In this document: positions 5,390 to 5,400 of the stretch, one piece after another
Layout of the letters: every line of letters begins with the position of its first letter
How positions within the stretch are numbered: position 1 is the first letter of the stretch
NCBI GenBank assembly: GCA_913031525.1
Contig: CAJWGC010000084.1
Location: 1 to 5,400 of the forward strand
From: an uncultured Acidimicrobiia bacterium
GTDB taxonomy: Bacteria; Actinomycetota; Acidimicrobiia; Spongiisociales; UBA5794
Direction: 5' to 3'
DNA length: 5,400 nucleotides
Translations under genes and position numbers: made by a program
The notes under the pieces: generated by a model
The model's database searches: none
Told to the model about the DNA's origin: nothing
Seen by the model: the letters and a program-made list of their open reading frames with translations, nothing else

Positions 5390-5400
5390 ACTTCTCCCTT

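Overview
The window looks like chromosomal DNA from an actinobacterium, most probably of the Acidimicrobiia type; this is an inference without a database search. The basis is: a lipoprotein with an acidic stretch after the lipid-anchored Cys followed by a Thr/Ala/Pro-rich linker, an F420/flavin-type PPOX protein ending in SWDHHKLGGRY, TTG start codons, an apparently leaderless gene behind a TANNNT-type -10 box, and base composition near half GC by eye.

Left part (1-979, + strand): the C-terminal end of a class III (CaiB/BaiF) CoA-transferase overlaps by four bases (TTGA) with a short crotonase-fold protein. That protein aligns over its C-terminal two thirds with enoyl-CoA hydratase but has lost the glycine-rich oxyanion-hole loop and both catalytic glutamates. 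The pair points to acyl-CoA metabolism, but the second member is probably not an ordinary hydratase.

Middle part (966-3185, - strand, read right to left): a PPOX/split beta-barrel flavin or F420 protein, then a 47-residue desulforedoxin-like protein with its own promoter whose predicted transcription start falls on the ATG, then a YtcJ-like amidohydrolase. The amidohydrolase gene converges with the crotonase-like gene and the two share 14 bases at their 3' ends.

Right part (3186-5400, + strand): a 183-base divergent intergenic region holds a perfect 12-bp palindrome and candidate promoters. It leads into a 603-residue family 5 substrate-binding lipoprotein of the oligopeptide/dipeptide/nickel ABC importer type. 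A 20-bp hairpin follows its stop codon. The remaining sequence to the window edge is AT-rich, non-coding and contains a good extended -10 promoter, so a further rightward gene (possibly the permease) may start just outside. No tRNA, rRNA, CRISPR array, transposase or phage gene was seen.

How the parts work together is only partly clear. The lipoprotein could deliver peptides or amide-like compounds, the amidohydrolase could cleave such compounds in the cytoplasm, and the CoA-transferase would act on acids. No sequence evidence links these steps directly.
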